Source of the DNA: an uncultured Lachnospiraceae bacterium
GTDB taxonomy: Bacteria; Bacillota; Clostridia; Lachnospirales; Lachnospiraceae
Length of the DNA stretch: 64,000 bases
Reading direction: 5' to 3'
Assembly (NCBI GenBank): GCA_910588845.1
Contig: CAJURU010000003.1
Location: forward strand, 111,952-175,951
Shown here: in pieces, positions 16,536-24,191 of the stretch
Layout of the letters: the number at the start of each line of letters is the position of its first letter
Numbering within the stretch: position 1 is the stretch's first letter
Notes under the pieces: generated by a model
Told to the model about the DNA's origin: nothing
Databases searched by the model: none
What the model saw: only the letters and a program-made list of their open reading frames with translations
Position numbers and translations under genes: made by a program

Positions 16536-17615
16536 TCATTCCTTAGAACACCTATCTATCTTGTCCCTTATTTTCTGCATCCGGTAATCCAATTCTTCGA
16601 TGGAATCCGCACAGGCTTTGAGTTGTGCGACAATCTCATCCGCATCCGCCCTGTCCCAATTCTTCTTATATCTCAATTTGTGCTCAAGGCTCGCCCAGAA
16701 GTCCATAGCGATTGTGCGGAACTGCACTTCCACATTCATATACTTCTTCTCATTTGACAGAAAAATAGGAACGTCCAGTATGTAGTGAAGGCTCCGGTAG
16801 CCATTCGGTTTGGGATTTTTAATATAATCTTTGGCCTGCAAGAGAATGATATCATCCTGTTTCGTCAACAGATTTCCAATCCGGTAAATATCATCGGGAA
16901 AGGAGCAGATAACGCGCACACCCGCTACATCGGAAAGATTATCCCTGATTGCTTCTAACGTCAGCGGATATCCTTTGCGCCGCAATTTCTCAAAAATACT
17001 GGCCGGTGTTTTTAACCTGCTCTTTATAGCTTCAAACGGATTACGGTTATACTCCTGGGAAAATTCTTCATTCAGCACTTGCAGTTTCGTCTCTACTTCC
17101 TTAATTGCCGAGCGGTACTCCATCATCAGGCGGTTAAACGACCGCTCCTCCCTAAGCTTCTCCGCCTGAATTCGGATAATCTCTTCCTGTTCCCTAAGTG
17201 TCTCCGCCTGCTCCTCTATTTTCCGCTCCAATTGGTTTCTTCTCGAAAACAGCTCCATCGTATTGCGGATTCTGTTGCGGACAATGGAACTCTCAAAAGG
17301 CTTATGGATAAAGTCGGAGACACCGAGTTCAAAACAGCGGCTTTCCACCTCTACCGCATACTCGCCGCTGATGATTAGCACGGGAATCCTGGGCATCCAC
17401 CCCTTGCGCTTCATCTGCTCAATGACAGCCATTCCGTCCATCTTAGGCATCTGCAAATCCAGCAGGATCGCCGCTGTGTCCTCATGGCTCTCTGCCAGAT
17501 AGCAAATGGCCTGCTCGCCATCTTCGGCTATCTCTACAATATATTCGTCTTCCAATATTTGCCGCAGCAGTTCACGGTTTACTTCCACATCATCTACTAC
17601 CAGTATCTTTTGCAT
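16536..17615 (-). CDS. Response regulator fused to (p)ppGpp synthetase domain
   Basis: Residues 1-120 are a REC receiver with the acidic pair VVDD, phospho-acceptor Asp in ILLDLQMPKMDG, and Lys in HKPF. A coiled coil follows (about 125-175, RRNQLERKIEEQAETLREQE). Residues about 180-350 are a RelA/SpoT synthetase domain of the small alarmone synthetase (RelQ/YjbM) type: RLKTPASIFEKL, LSDVAGVRVIC, DYIKNPKPNGYRSLH, VEVQFRTIAMDFWASLEHKL. No HD hydrolase domain is present. The likely product is pppGpp/ppGpp from ATP and GTP/GDP, gated by phosphorylation from an unidentified histidine kinase. ATG 17615 has GGGAAG 9 bp upstream. No kinase is adjacent; the gene stands alone. Confidence 0.88.
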   Translation of the reverse strand: MQKILVVDDVEVNRELLRQILEDEYIVEIAEDGEQAICYLAESHEDTAAILLDLQMPKMDGMAVIEQMKRKGWMPRIPVLIISGEYAVEVESRCFELGVSDFIHKPFESSIVRNRIRNTMELFSRRNQLERKIEEQAETLREQEEIIRIQAEKLREERSFNRLMMEYRSAIKEVETKLQVLNEEFSQEYNRNPFEAIKSRLKTPASIFEKLRRKGYPLTLEAIRDNLSDVAGVRVICSFPDDIYRIGNLLTKQDDIILLQAKDYIKNPKPNGYRSLHYILDVPIFLSNEKKYMNVEVQFRTIAMDFWASLEHKLRYKKNWDRADADEIVAQLKACADSIEELDYRMQKIRDKIDRCSKE

Positions 17616-17747
17616 AATAACCAACTTCCCTATGTAATGCGCTCAACGCTTTCGCACGTTTACTTACTATTTTATTTATTTCTTCCACAATACGCGCGTA
17701 TCATAATTATAGATTATTTTTTTACGTTATACAACACTTTCATTCAA

Positions 17748-17790
17748 AAACAGAGGCCATCCCAAAGTTATGCCTTGGGACGCCTCTGTT
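17748..17790 (-). terminator. Intrinsic terminator after the spore coat genes
   Basis: On the complement AACAGAGGCGTCCCAAG pairs with CTTTGGGATGGCCTCTGTT, followed by a T-rich tail TTTGAATG. It begins 15 bp after the CotF stop codon at 17805. Confidence 0.8.
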
Positions 17791-17804
17791 CAGGTCTCGC
17801 TGGC

Positions 17805-18080
17805 TTACTGGAAATTCTGCATACACTGGCCGAATTTCTGCTTTGCCTCATCTACCTTCTGGGTCTCCGCAGAAGGAGTGGGGTAGTAGCCCCTGTCGTG
17901 CATCATATTAAATACCTGGTTCTGGATGGCATGCTCTTTTTGTAAACAGTCGAGAATGGCGCCTCTCACATTTTCATGGACACACTCATTAGAAAAGGTA
18001 TTGTAAAGCGTGGTGGCTGTTTTTTCTGCGGTCAGCGCATCCGCAAGCATTTCTTTTTCTGAATAAAATGACTGCTGCAT
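17805..18080 (-). CDS. CotF family spore coat protein
   Basis: A 91-residue, mainly helical protein of the CotF/ferritin-like coat family: KEMLADALTAEKTATTLYNT, ECVHENVRGAILDCLQKEH and VFNMMHDRGYYPTPSAET (the MxxRGWY-like signature near the C-terminus). CotF-type proteins are mother-cell products incorporated into the spore coat. It sits 10 bp downstream of a 61-residue helical partner and is followed by a strong terminator, so the two form one transcription unit. Presence of this pair is evidence that the organism sporulates or recently did. Confidence 0.88.
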   Translation of the reverse strand: MQQSFYSEKEMLADALTAEKTATTLYNTFSNECVHENVRGAILDCLQKEHAIQNQVFNMMHDRGYYPTPSAETQKVDEAKQKFGQCMQNFQ

Positions 18081-18090
18081 GTTCTTCCTC

Positions 18091-18276
18091 CTAACTCAAC
18101 TGAGAATACAAGTTGCGGAAATGCTCCTTGTGCTCGTTGGAAATCTCGGTAAATTTTGCTTTCATTTCTGTGTCGGTGCTGTTGTCTGCCAGCACTTGGA
18201 ATTTCTTAATCAGAAGTTCCTCACCGGAAAGCAGATCGTTCAGTGCGGATAACTCTTTTTCTGATATCTGGTTCAT
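18091..18276 (-). CDS. Small ferritin-like/coat-associated helical protein
   Basis: A 61-residue protein of two amphipathic helices (EKELSALNDLLSGEELLIKK; EMKAKFTEISNEHKEHFRNL), resembling the first half of CotF/ferritin-like coat proteins found paired with CotF in Clostridia. AGGAGA lies just upstream of ATG 18276. Ten base pairs separate it from the CotF gene, so co-expression in the mother cell is likely. Function is inferred from pairing. Confidence 0.75.
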   Translation of the reverse strand: MNQISEKELSALNDLLSGEELLIKKFQVLADNSTDTEMKAKFTEISNEHKEHFRNLYSQLS

Positions 18277-18332
18277 GGATATCTCCTTTCGTTATAATTA
18301 TTTCACTGATAGTATCTGCTGTTTCTTCCAGA

Positions 18333-19013
18333 TTATGTATGTTGGGAATTTTTTCTGATTTCTTCCGCAGGTATGTTGAGTCGGATGTTCGGCGCATACT
18401 TTTCCAAAGCGTCATTAAATATTTTGTAATCTTTTTCGTTTTCCATGGAAACTCCGCCCATTCGTTGCCCTTTCGCATCCAGCAGCAGGATGTCGAATAT
18501 CCTCCCTTTCGGCTTGAGGATCACAGGATTTTTACTCGTTGCACTCCAGGTAGCGTCTATATCGGAAAGGCGAAAAATACCATAATCAATTTCTTTCCTA
18601 TATAAAAAGGCTGCTTTGAGATAATGCTCCGTAATCGTAATAGATTTATCAAATCGTTTACCGTTTTGGAGAAACAAAAGCGGTTCCGCTTTCATTTCCT
18701 CGTCAAACTGCCGTAACTCCTCGGAAGAAAGTTCCAGCTTTTGCAAACATTTTGCAGCAAACGGAAGCTTCGGCTTTGATAAGGAAGATTTCGTTTTCAC
18801 ATACAAAAATGCCATCACAAAAAAACCTGCAAAACCGATAACGCCAAAAAAGGTAAGTATTTTATACCCCGGAATCATCCTGCCTATGAGAAAGACTGCC
18901 GCCTCTATTCCCGCAAATACGAATACCAAAGCCAAAATATATTTAGGGCTCAGGGCCGATCTACTCCTGTCTTGTTGTATTTTCTCCATTTCTTCTTGTA
19001 ACCATAACGACAT
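18333..19013 (-). CDS. Membrane protein with cytosolic beta-rich domain, unknown
   Basis: Starts at ATG 19013 (MSLWLQEEMEKI) with GAAGGAGG 7 bp upstream. Two adjacent membrane helices (about residues 25-75: YILALVFVFAGIEAAVFLIG and ILTFFGVIGFAGFFVMAFLY) separate a short charged N-terminus from a soluble C-terminal domain of about 140 residues (LFLQNGKRFDKSITITEHYL, DYGIFRLSDIDATW, GRIFDILLLDAKGQRMGG) whose strand pattern resembles PH-like membrane-associated domains. I do not recognise a named family. It lies 56 bp from the coat genes and could be read with them, but nothing ties it to sporulation by sequence. Confidence 0.7.
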   Translation of the reverse strand: MSLWLQEEMEKIQQDRSRSALSPKYILALVFVFAGIEAAVFLIGRMIPGYKILTFFGVIGFAGFFVMAFLYVKTKSSLSKPKLPFAAKCLQKLELSSEELRQFDEEMKAEPLLFLQNGKRFDKSITITEHYLKAAFLYRKEIDYGIFRLSDIDATWSATSKNPVILKPKGRIFDILLLDAKGQRMGGVSMENEKDYKIFNDALEKYAPNIRLNIPAEEIRKNSQHT

Positions 19014-19082
19014 CTTACATCCTCCTTCGCACAAAACACTTATACGCTTCCTATGTGGCTCGACAATCCAATACTTACCCGC

Positions 19083-19850
19083 CTATAAATATTTTGACGG
19101 AACACGATTCAACCATCCTGTAACAGCTTTCTTATTTTTTCCTTTCAGGGAACATTGATAAACTTTGCATTTACGAGTCTTCAAATTAATTTTAACATAA
19201 TATATTTTCCCCTTCTTTATGACCGCGCTACAGCCTTCAGCAACTTTTTTCTTGCCGGAACCATTTAAATCAAAAACACAGATAGGATTATTGTTTGCAT
19301 CGCCGCTATTTGTTGTCGTCATTACCTTTCCCTTGGATACTATAACAGAACCGACATAATTAACCATATGTTTTTTCTTCTTTGTCTTTATATTTATTGC
19401 GTATAAATTCACGCCGTCGCCCCAGTTATCCTGCCCGTAATACAAATATGCCCCGCTGCATCCACGAACTGTATAGTTTGTCCCTGATGTTATTTTTTTG
19501 CTTTTCTTCGATTTAATATCATAACAATATACCGTATTTTTCCAAGAATAACTGTCTATCTGTTTTGTCTGTTTAGAATAATATAACACTTTTCCATTGG
19601 TAACAAAAGCCGCCTCAATCCCGGATAAAATAGTTGTACTTCTCCCATTCTTTTTCATTACAATCTTAGATAAATAGCGAGAACCTACTTTATGCCGCTT
19701 TGCGACAAAGGTAGCCCCTTTGACCTTTTGGGGCGTATCCCATGCCACAGACGAAACATATTGTTCCGCTGCTTCCGAGGGCATAGAAATCTGCACTCCC
19801 ACTATAAACATAAGTACCAGCAAACACCATAATATCTTTTTCTTCATCAT
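19083..19850 (-). CDS. Secreted beta-propeller-like protein (DUF5050-like)
   Basis: Signal peptide (MMKKKILWCLLVLMFIVGV, cleavage near PSEAAEQ) followed by about 225 residues of repeated beta motifs: KVLYYSKQTKQIDSY, NTVYCYDIKSKKSKKITSG, YLYYGQDNWGDGVNLYAINI, GKIYYVKINLKTRKCKVY. This alternation of YYxxxD-type strands and KKxKKxT turns is typical of TolB/DUF5050-like propeller repeats in secreted clostridial proteins, often binding cell wall or ligands. Very Lys-rich. It stands alone, with AGGAG 6 bp upstream of ATG 19850. No enzymatic motif is visible. Confidence 0.68.
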   Translation of the reverse strand: MMKKKILWCLLVLMFIVGVQISMPSEAAEQYVSSVAWDTPQKVKGATFVAKRHKVGSRYLSKIVMKKNGRSTTILSGIEAAFVTNGKVLYYSKQTKQIDSYSWKNTVYCYDIKSKKSKKITSGTNYTVRGCSGAYLYYGQDNWGDGVNLYAINIKTKKKKHMVNYVGSVIVSKGKVMTTTNSGDANNNPICVFDLNGSGKKKVAEGCSAVIKKGKIYYVKINLKTRKCKVYQCSLKGKNKKAVTGWLNRVPSKYL

Positions 19851-20131
19851 GCTATTCTCCTTTTTTGTAACACAACATTTGTCTTGCTTGTTCAGAAAGC
19901 CTTGCCTCGGCTTCCGCCTCTATTCCAAATTAAAGTTTATACATGCTGACAACTACAAGCATAGCATACCGGTTCCTATTTTGTAACCCTCTTTTTCAAT
20001 AAATATTTGTATCATTATAAAATCAATATAATGGTTACAAAATCCGTGTTCAAATTCTTCTGGTATCTTACTTTTAAATATGATATACTGCATAGTAATG
20101 TATTTTTATAATCACTCAGGAAGGAGATATC
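19851..20131. promoter_or_regulatory. Divergent intergenic region with 11-bp inverted repeat
   Basis: Separates the secreted propeller-like gene (minus) from plsY (plus). ATTTTGTAACC (19978-19988) is perfectly repeated in inverse as GGTTACAAAAT (20033-20043). An extended -10 (TGATATACT, -10 hexamer 20084-20089) lies 43 bp before plsY with only a weak -35. AAGGAGATATC precedes the plsY ATG. The repeat could be an operator shared by both genes. Confidence 0.45.
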
Positions 20132-20731
20132 ATGACGAGATTTTATTTTTATCTGCTGGCAGGCTACCTCTCCGGCAGCGTATTGTACGCACATATATGG
20201 GGACGGTTCCTCTGTCGCAAAGACGTCACTGCCGGAACGCGCGACAAAAATCCCGGCACGGCAAACGCCTTTATGGAGGGAGGCTTCTGGTGCGGCATAC
20301 TCACCTTACTCTGCGATCTCGCAAAAGGTTTTGTGCCGGTATGGCTGTTCCTGCGTCAGACGGACAGTACGGATTTCGCACTGGCTTTTGTGCTTGCCGC
20401 CCCGGTCATTGGACACATATTCCCGCTTTTCCACCATTTTCGCGGCGGAAAAGGCATTGCCACATCGTTTGGCTGCCTGCTGGGCCTCTATCCCTCCTTG
20501 GCCTGCGCGTTGATTCTTGCCGGCTGCTTTATCGTCTTTTCTACGGTTCTGGTAATCTCGCCGCATTATTATCGGACGCTGGCAGCTTATCTCGCCGCAT
20601 TAATCATTACCTTCCTGACCGTGAAAATATCAGCCATTCGCTTGGGCATGCTGCTGATTTCGGGCGCTGTTTCCTGCAAGCTCCTGACATGCGATGAAAA
20701 AAATGAACGACTTAAGGTAAAATTATTATGA
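20132..20731 (+). CDS. plsY: PlsY-like glycerol-3-phosphate acyltransferase
   Basis: A 199-residue polytopic membrane protein with PlsY landmarks: GYLSGSVLYAHIWGR (GSIPxG-type motif), NPGTANAF (GNxGAxN-type) and HIFPLFHHFRGGKGIATSFG (the catalytic/phosphate-binding motif). PlsY transfers acyl from acyl-phosphate to glycerol-3-phosphate, the first acylation of phospholipid synthesis. The deviating first two motifs suggest a paralogue rather than the housekeeping copy. It overlaps the following glycolipid glycosyltransferase gene by 4 bp (ATGA), so the pair probably makes a particular membrane lipid. Confidence 0.83.
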   Translation: MTRFYFYLLAGYLSGSVLYAHIWGRFLCRKDVTAGTRDKNPGTANAFMEGGFWCGILTLLCDLAKGFVPVWLFLRQTDSTDFALAFVLAAPVIGHIFPLFHHFRGGKGIATSFGCLLGLYPSLACALILAGCFIVFSTVLVISPHYYRTLAAYLAALIITFLTVKISAIRLGMLLISGAVSCKLLTCDEKNERLKVKLL

Positions 20732-21840
20732 ATATTCTGATTCTGTCCTGCGACACCGGCGCCGGACACAACACCACAGGACTGGCCGTCCTTGAGGAAT
20801 TAAAACGAAGAGGGCATCATGCTAAAATGAAAGACCCTTTTCAGTTATCCCAAAGTTTGATTGCCCGAAATATAGGCGCTTTCTACGTGAAAATAGTGCA
20901 AAGACATCCCCGCCTGTTCGGTTTAGCCTACCGGCTGGGAATGCTCGTAACAAAAATGCCTTTCCGTTCGCCTGTTTACTATGCGAACGGCCTGATGGCA
21001 GATCATATGGAGCGTTACTTGTCTGACAATCCAACCGACATAATAGTTGCGCCGCATTTATACCCGGCAGAGATTCTCACCTACATGAAACGCCACCATA
21101 TTGCCTGCCCAAAATTACTCTTTATTGCCACGGACTACGCCTGTATTCCTTTTACGGAAGAGACGGACTGCGATTATTATGTGATTCCCCACGAATCGCT
21201 GACAAAATCATTCACCAAACGGGGCATCCCGCCTGAGAAACTTAAACCCTTCGGCATCCCGGTACGCAGCGCGTTCACCCGAAACCTGACAAAAGCGGAA
21301 GCCAGAAAACAGCTGGGCCTTTCCTTGCATGACGTCTGCTATCTGGTAATGGGCGGCAGCATGGGAGCTGGGAAGGTAAAACAGATTGTAGCTTATTTGG
21401 CAGCGAATCGCCAGGAGAACGAACAGATTATCGTAATCTGCGGGAACAATGCCGCTTTGGGAAAGTCCTTATTGAACCGTTACGGCGCTGTTGCCGGTGT
21501 TACTGTCCTCGGCGCCACCAGACAGATGGCGCTTTACATGTATGCCTGCGACCTCCTTTACTCCAAACCGGGCGGCCTGACCTCTACAGAAGCGGCCGTC
21601 GTCGGCATTCCACTCGTACATACTGCCCCTATCCCGGGATGCGAGACGATCAACCGGGCGTTTTTCCAAAAACATGGCATGTCGATATCTGCCAAACAGG
21701 CAAAACAACAGGCTGCTCTGGGGCGCAGACTATTGCACAGTCCCAAAGCTCTGCATGAAATGAAAAAGCAGCAAAACGCTTTTACTTATAAGGATTCGGT
21801 AATGAAAATCTGCGATCTGATCGAGGAGATGGGCCGTTAA
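20728..21840 (+). CDS. Processive diacylglycerol glycosyltransferase-like GT (MGDG synthase type)
   Basis: GT-B glycosyltransferase of family GT28: N-terminal MGDG_synth domain starting LSCDTGAGHNTT (gaGH motif), then KLLFIATDYACIP, a nucleotide-sugar domain with VMGGSMGAGKVKQI, VICGNNAALGKSL and the donor-binding SKPGGLTSTEAAVVGIPLV, and PIPGCETINRAFF. Such enzymes (UgtP/MGDG synthase) add glucose or galactose from UDP-sugar to diacylglycerol at the inner membrane face. Its start overlaps plsY by 4 bp, consistent with joint lipid remodelling. Length 370 is normal. Confidence 0.87.
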   Translation: MNILILSCDTGAGHNTTGLAVLEELKRRGHHAKMKDPFQLSQSLIARNIGAFYVKIVQRHPRLFGLAYRLGMLVTKMPFRSPVYYANGLMADHMERYLSDNPTDIIVAPHLYPAEILTYMKRHHIACPKLLFIATDYACIPFTEETDCDYYVIPHESLTKSFTKRGIPPEKLKPFGIPVRSAFTRNLTKAEARKQLGLSLHDVCYLVMGGSMGAGKVKQIVAYLAANRQENEQIIVICGNNAALGKSLLNRYGAVAGVTVLGATRQMALYMYACDLLYSKPGGLTSTEAAVVGIPLVHTAPIPGCETINRAFFQKHGMSISAKQAKQQAALGRRLLHSPKALHEMKKQQNAFTYKDSVMKICDLIEEMGR

Positions 21841-21867
21841 TTCTACAACATATGTTATCATAGTTTA

Positions 21868-21968
21868 AGTTTCCCCATTTTGTAAATTTTTGCAAGATGT
21901 CTATGCTGCCGAAGGCAGCAAGACCTTTTGGTACTAAAATATCACTTATTATAAAAAATGGGGAAACT
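21868..21968. repeat. 101-bp segment bounded by 14-bp inverted repeats
   Basis: AGTTTCCCCATTTT (21868-21881) is exactly inverted at AAAATGGGGAAACT (21955-21968). Inside is a strong small stem GCTGCC-GAA-GGCAGC. It lies just downstream of the glycosyltransferase stop. It may be a composite terminator or a miniature inverted-repeat element; no target duplication was found at its edges. Confidence 0.5.
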
Positions 21969-21977
21969 GGAATATCA

Positions 21978-22026
21978 TGGACTTTGCAATGAAACTATGC
22001 TATACTTAATATAGTTTCATTGCAAA
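21978..22026 (+). promoter_or_regulatory. Promoter with overlapping 16-bp perfect inverted repeat
   Basis: TGGACT (21978-21983), 17 bp, TATACT (22001-22006). The arms TTTGCAATGAAACTAT (21983-21998) and ATAGTTTCATTGCAAA (22011-22026) are exact complements around a 12-bp centre that contains the -10. A repressor bound here would occlude the promoter; the right arm would also lie in the 5-prime leader. Confidence 0.55.
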
Positions 22027-22051
22027 TTTTTCGTGTTCAGGAGGTGATTCC

Positions 22052-22243
22052 ATGCCTAGTAATGGTGAAATCATAAAAGACGTTGTCGAACAGTTTCAAA
22101 AGATTCAAGCTCATATGAAAAATGCAAAAAAAGAAAATGCTACTGAAACGTATGAAGGTTTAAAAAAAGATTACAATTCATTAAAGGCTATTTTAAATTC
22201 TTTAGGCGTAAATCTCACTGACATTGATGAGATTAAGGAATAG
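22052..22243 (+). CDS. Helical microprotein of unknown function
   Basis: A 63-residue, charged, mostly helical protein (IIKDVVEQFQKIQAHMKNAK; YEGLKKDYNSLKAILNSLG) ending acidic (LTDIDEIKE). AGGAGGTGATTCC precedes the ATG, an excellent ribosome site, and a palindromic promoter lies about 45 bp upstream, so it is likely real and regulated. No family recognised; the size and heptad pattern would suit a small dimer or an adaptor. Confidence 0.65.
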   Translation: MPSNGEIIKDVVEQFQKIQAHMKNAKKENATETYEGLKKDYNSLKAILNSLGVNLTDIDEIKE

Positions 22244-22319
22244 CAAAGGCCGGCTTTCCTTCATTTTCGCTGTAAGCCTGCCTGGTTCGAGTTCGCTCCG
22301 CTTCTTTACGCCAGAGGCT

Positions 22320-22387
22320 GCCGCACTCATTATTTACCCGTTCAAAAGGAAAGAACTCTTTTTAAACGGGTAAATAATGAGTGCGGC
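22320..22387. terminator. Long perfect inverted repeat between convergent genes
   Basis: GCCGCACTCATTATTTACCCGTT (23 bp, given here only as the positions 22320-22342) is exactly inverted at 22365-22387, with a 22-bp loop that itself contains AAAAG/CTTTT. It lies between the microprotein gene (plus) and argS (minus), where a bidirectional terminator is expected, though the classic T-tract directly after the stem is missing on both sides. Confidence 0.6.
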
Positions 22388-22403
22388 GGCTCCTTGTAAC
22401 GGA

Positions 22404-24173
22404 CTACATCTTTTCCGGCGCCTCAAATCCCAGCACTTCAATACAGATTTCCAACGCCTGTTTTGTCAACTCCAACAGACAGATATAGCCTGCCTGCACC
22501 ATTGCGTCTGGCTCTGCGAGAATCTTCGTCTCATGATAGAAATGGTTAAAGGCATTGGCAAGGTCATAGATGTAAGCGCACACCTTATGGGGCGCTGTGT
22601 CTGCAAAGGCCGACTCCATCATACCATTAAACTTGCTTATCTCTAACATCAACGCTTTCTCACTTTCAGAATGAGCAGCCAAAATCCGCGCTGATTCCGG
22701 CAGGTTCTTCTCTGCCTGATATTTTTTCAAAATAGACTTAATCCTGACAATCGTATACAGGATATATGGGCCTGTGTTTCCTTCAAAAGAGGTAAACCGC
22801 TCCACATCAAAAATATAGTCTTTGGCCGCCTGGTTGGACAAATCGCCGTATTTGATAGCAGACAGGGCCACCATCCTGGCGGTTTTACGTCCCTCTTCCT
22901 CCTCCACCGTATGGTTGTCTGCAATCTTCTTATACATTTCTTCATTAATCTCATTAACGAGATATTCCAGACGCATGACGCCGCCCTCACGGGTCTTGAA
23001 CGGCTTGCCGTCTTTGCCGTTCATCGTGCCGAAACCTAAAAATTTCAACTGCGTCTCCGGCCCTACCAGCCCCGTCTTCCTTGCACAGCGGAAGACCTGT
23101 GTAAAGTATAGCTCCTGCCGCTTGTCCACCACATAAATGATCTCGTCCGGGCGGTAATCCTGCATACGCCATACGATCGTCGCCAAATCTGTAGTATTAT
23201 AGAGGGAAGCGCCATCTGATTTGAGAATCATGCACGGCGGAATTTCCTTGGTGTCGCTGTCCTCTTTAACATCCACAACCAGCGCGCCCTCACTCAAATG
23301 GGCAAAGCCGTCGTCTTTCATTTTCTGCACCATATCCGGTATATAAGGCTGGGCGTCTGATTCTCCCTTCCACAATTCAAAGGAGACGTTGAGATTCTCA
23401 TAATTGCGTTTTAAATCGGTAACGGAAACATGCAATATATGTGAAAGCAACGCCTGATAACCCTTGCGCCCATGCTGGAGCTCATAAGTCGCCTGCATGG
23501 CAGCCTCCTTGTATGCTTCATCCTCTTTGGACTTTGCGCTGGCTGTGGGATAAATGTCCTCAAGCTCGGAAATCGTAAACGGCGCTTCCTCGGGATATTC
23601 CCCCTCGTAATCGTCTTGAAAATACACAAGTTCCGGTTTGCGCACTTTCAACTCTGTGATAATCAGCCCCATCTGCAATCCCCAATCTCCCAGGTGCACG
23701 TCGCCGATCATCGTGTGACCCATAAACCTGCCAATCCGCTTGACGCTCTCCCCGATAATGGCAGAACGCAGATGCCCTACATGCAAAGGCTTTGCCACAT
23801 TCGGTCCGCCGTAATCAATCATAATTTTCTTAGGTTCTTTACTCTTTCCACAGCCAAGGCGTCCCGCATCTGCGCTCATCTGCCGGAGATATGCCGCAAG
23901 ATATTCATGATCCAGCCTGAGATTTAAAAATCCGGGCTTCACCGAATCCACGGCTGAAAACATAGTATTATCCTTTAAACTATCTGCAACCTTATCTGAA
24001 ATCAGAAAGGGCGCGCACTTGTATTCTTTCGCCGCCGCCATCGCACCGTTACATTGATATTCGCATAAATCCGGGCGGTTAGAAAGGCTCACCCTGCCAA
24101 ATTTACTGTCATAGCCGTTGGCTTCAAAGGCTTCCTCTACTTCCCTGCTGATAAGATCCAGTATCTTTTCCAT
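22404..24173 (-). CDS. argS: Arginyl-tRNA synthetase
   Basis: Class I synthetase of 589 residues. The N-terminal Add-1 domain is followed by the catalytic core with IMIDYGGPNVAKPLHVGHLRS (HIGH motif as HVGH), VHLGDWGLQMG, LYNTTDLATIVWR, and the C-terminal anticodon-binding helices (YILYTIVRIKSILKK, NAFNHFYHETKIL). It charges tRNA-Arg and needs the tRNA for activation. As in many ArgRS proteins a canonical KMSKS is replaced, here around DGKPFKTREGG. Preceded by a good promoter and GGAAGAGGAA before ATG 24173. Confidence 0.95.
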   Translation of the reverse strand: MEKILDLISREVEEAFEANGYDSKFGRVSLSNRPDLCEYQCNGAMAAAKEYKCAPFLISDKVADSLKDNTMFSAVDSVKPGFLNLRLDHEYLAAYLRQMSADAGRLGCGKSKEPKKIMIDYGGPNVAKPLHVGHLRSAIIGESVKRIGRFMGHTMIGDVHLGDWGLQMGLIITELKVRKPELVYFQDDYEGEYPEEAPFTISELEDIYPTASAKSKEDEAYKEAAMQATYELQHGRKGYQALLSHILHVSVTDLKRNYENLNVSFELWKGESDAQPYIPDMVQKMKDDGFAHLSEGALVVDVKEDSDTKEIPPCMILKSDGASLYNTTDLATIVWRMQDYRPDEIIYVVDKRQELYFTQVFRCARKTGLVGPETQLKFLGFGTMNGKDGKPFKTREGGVMRLEYLVNEINEEMYKKIADNHTVEEEEGRKTARMVALSAIKYGDLSNQAAKDYIFDVERFTSFEGNTGPYILYTIVRIKSILKKYQAEKNLPESARILAAHSESEKALMLEISKFNGMMESAFADTAPHKVCAYIYDLANAFNHFYHETKILAEPDAMVQAGYICLLELTKQALEICIEVLGFEAPEKM

Positions 24174-24191
24174 TTCTCTTCCTCTTCCTTC

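Noticed and set aside
20080..20697. Alternative frame overlapping plsY
   Set aside because: Only the 20132 frame has PlsY motifs, the ribosome site and the coupled overlap with the next gene.
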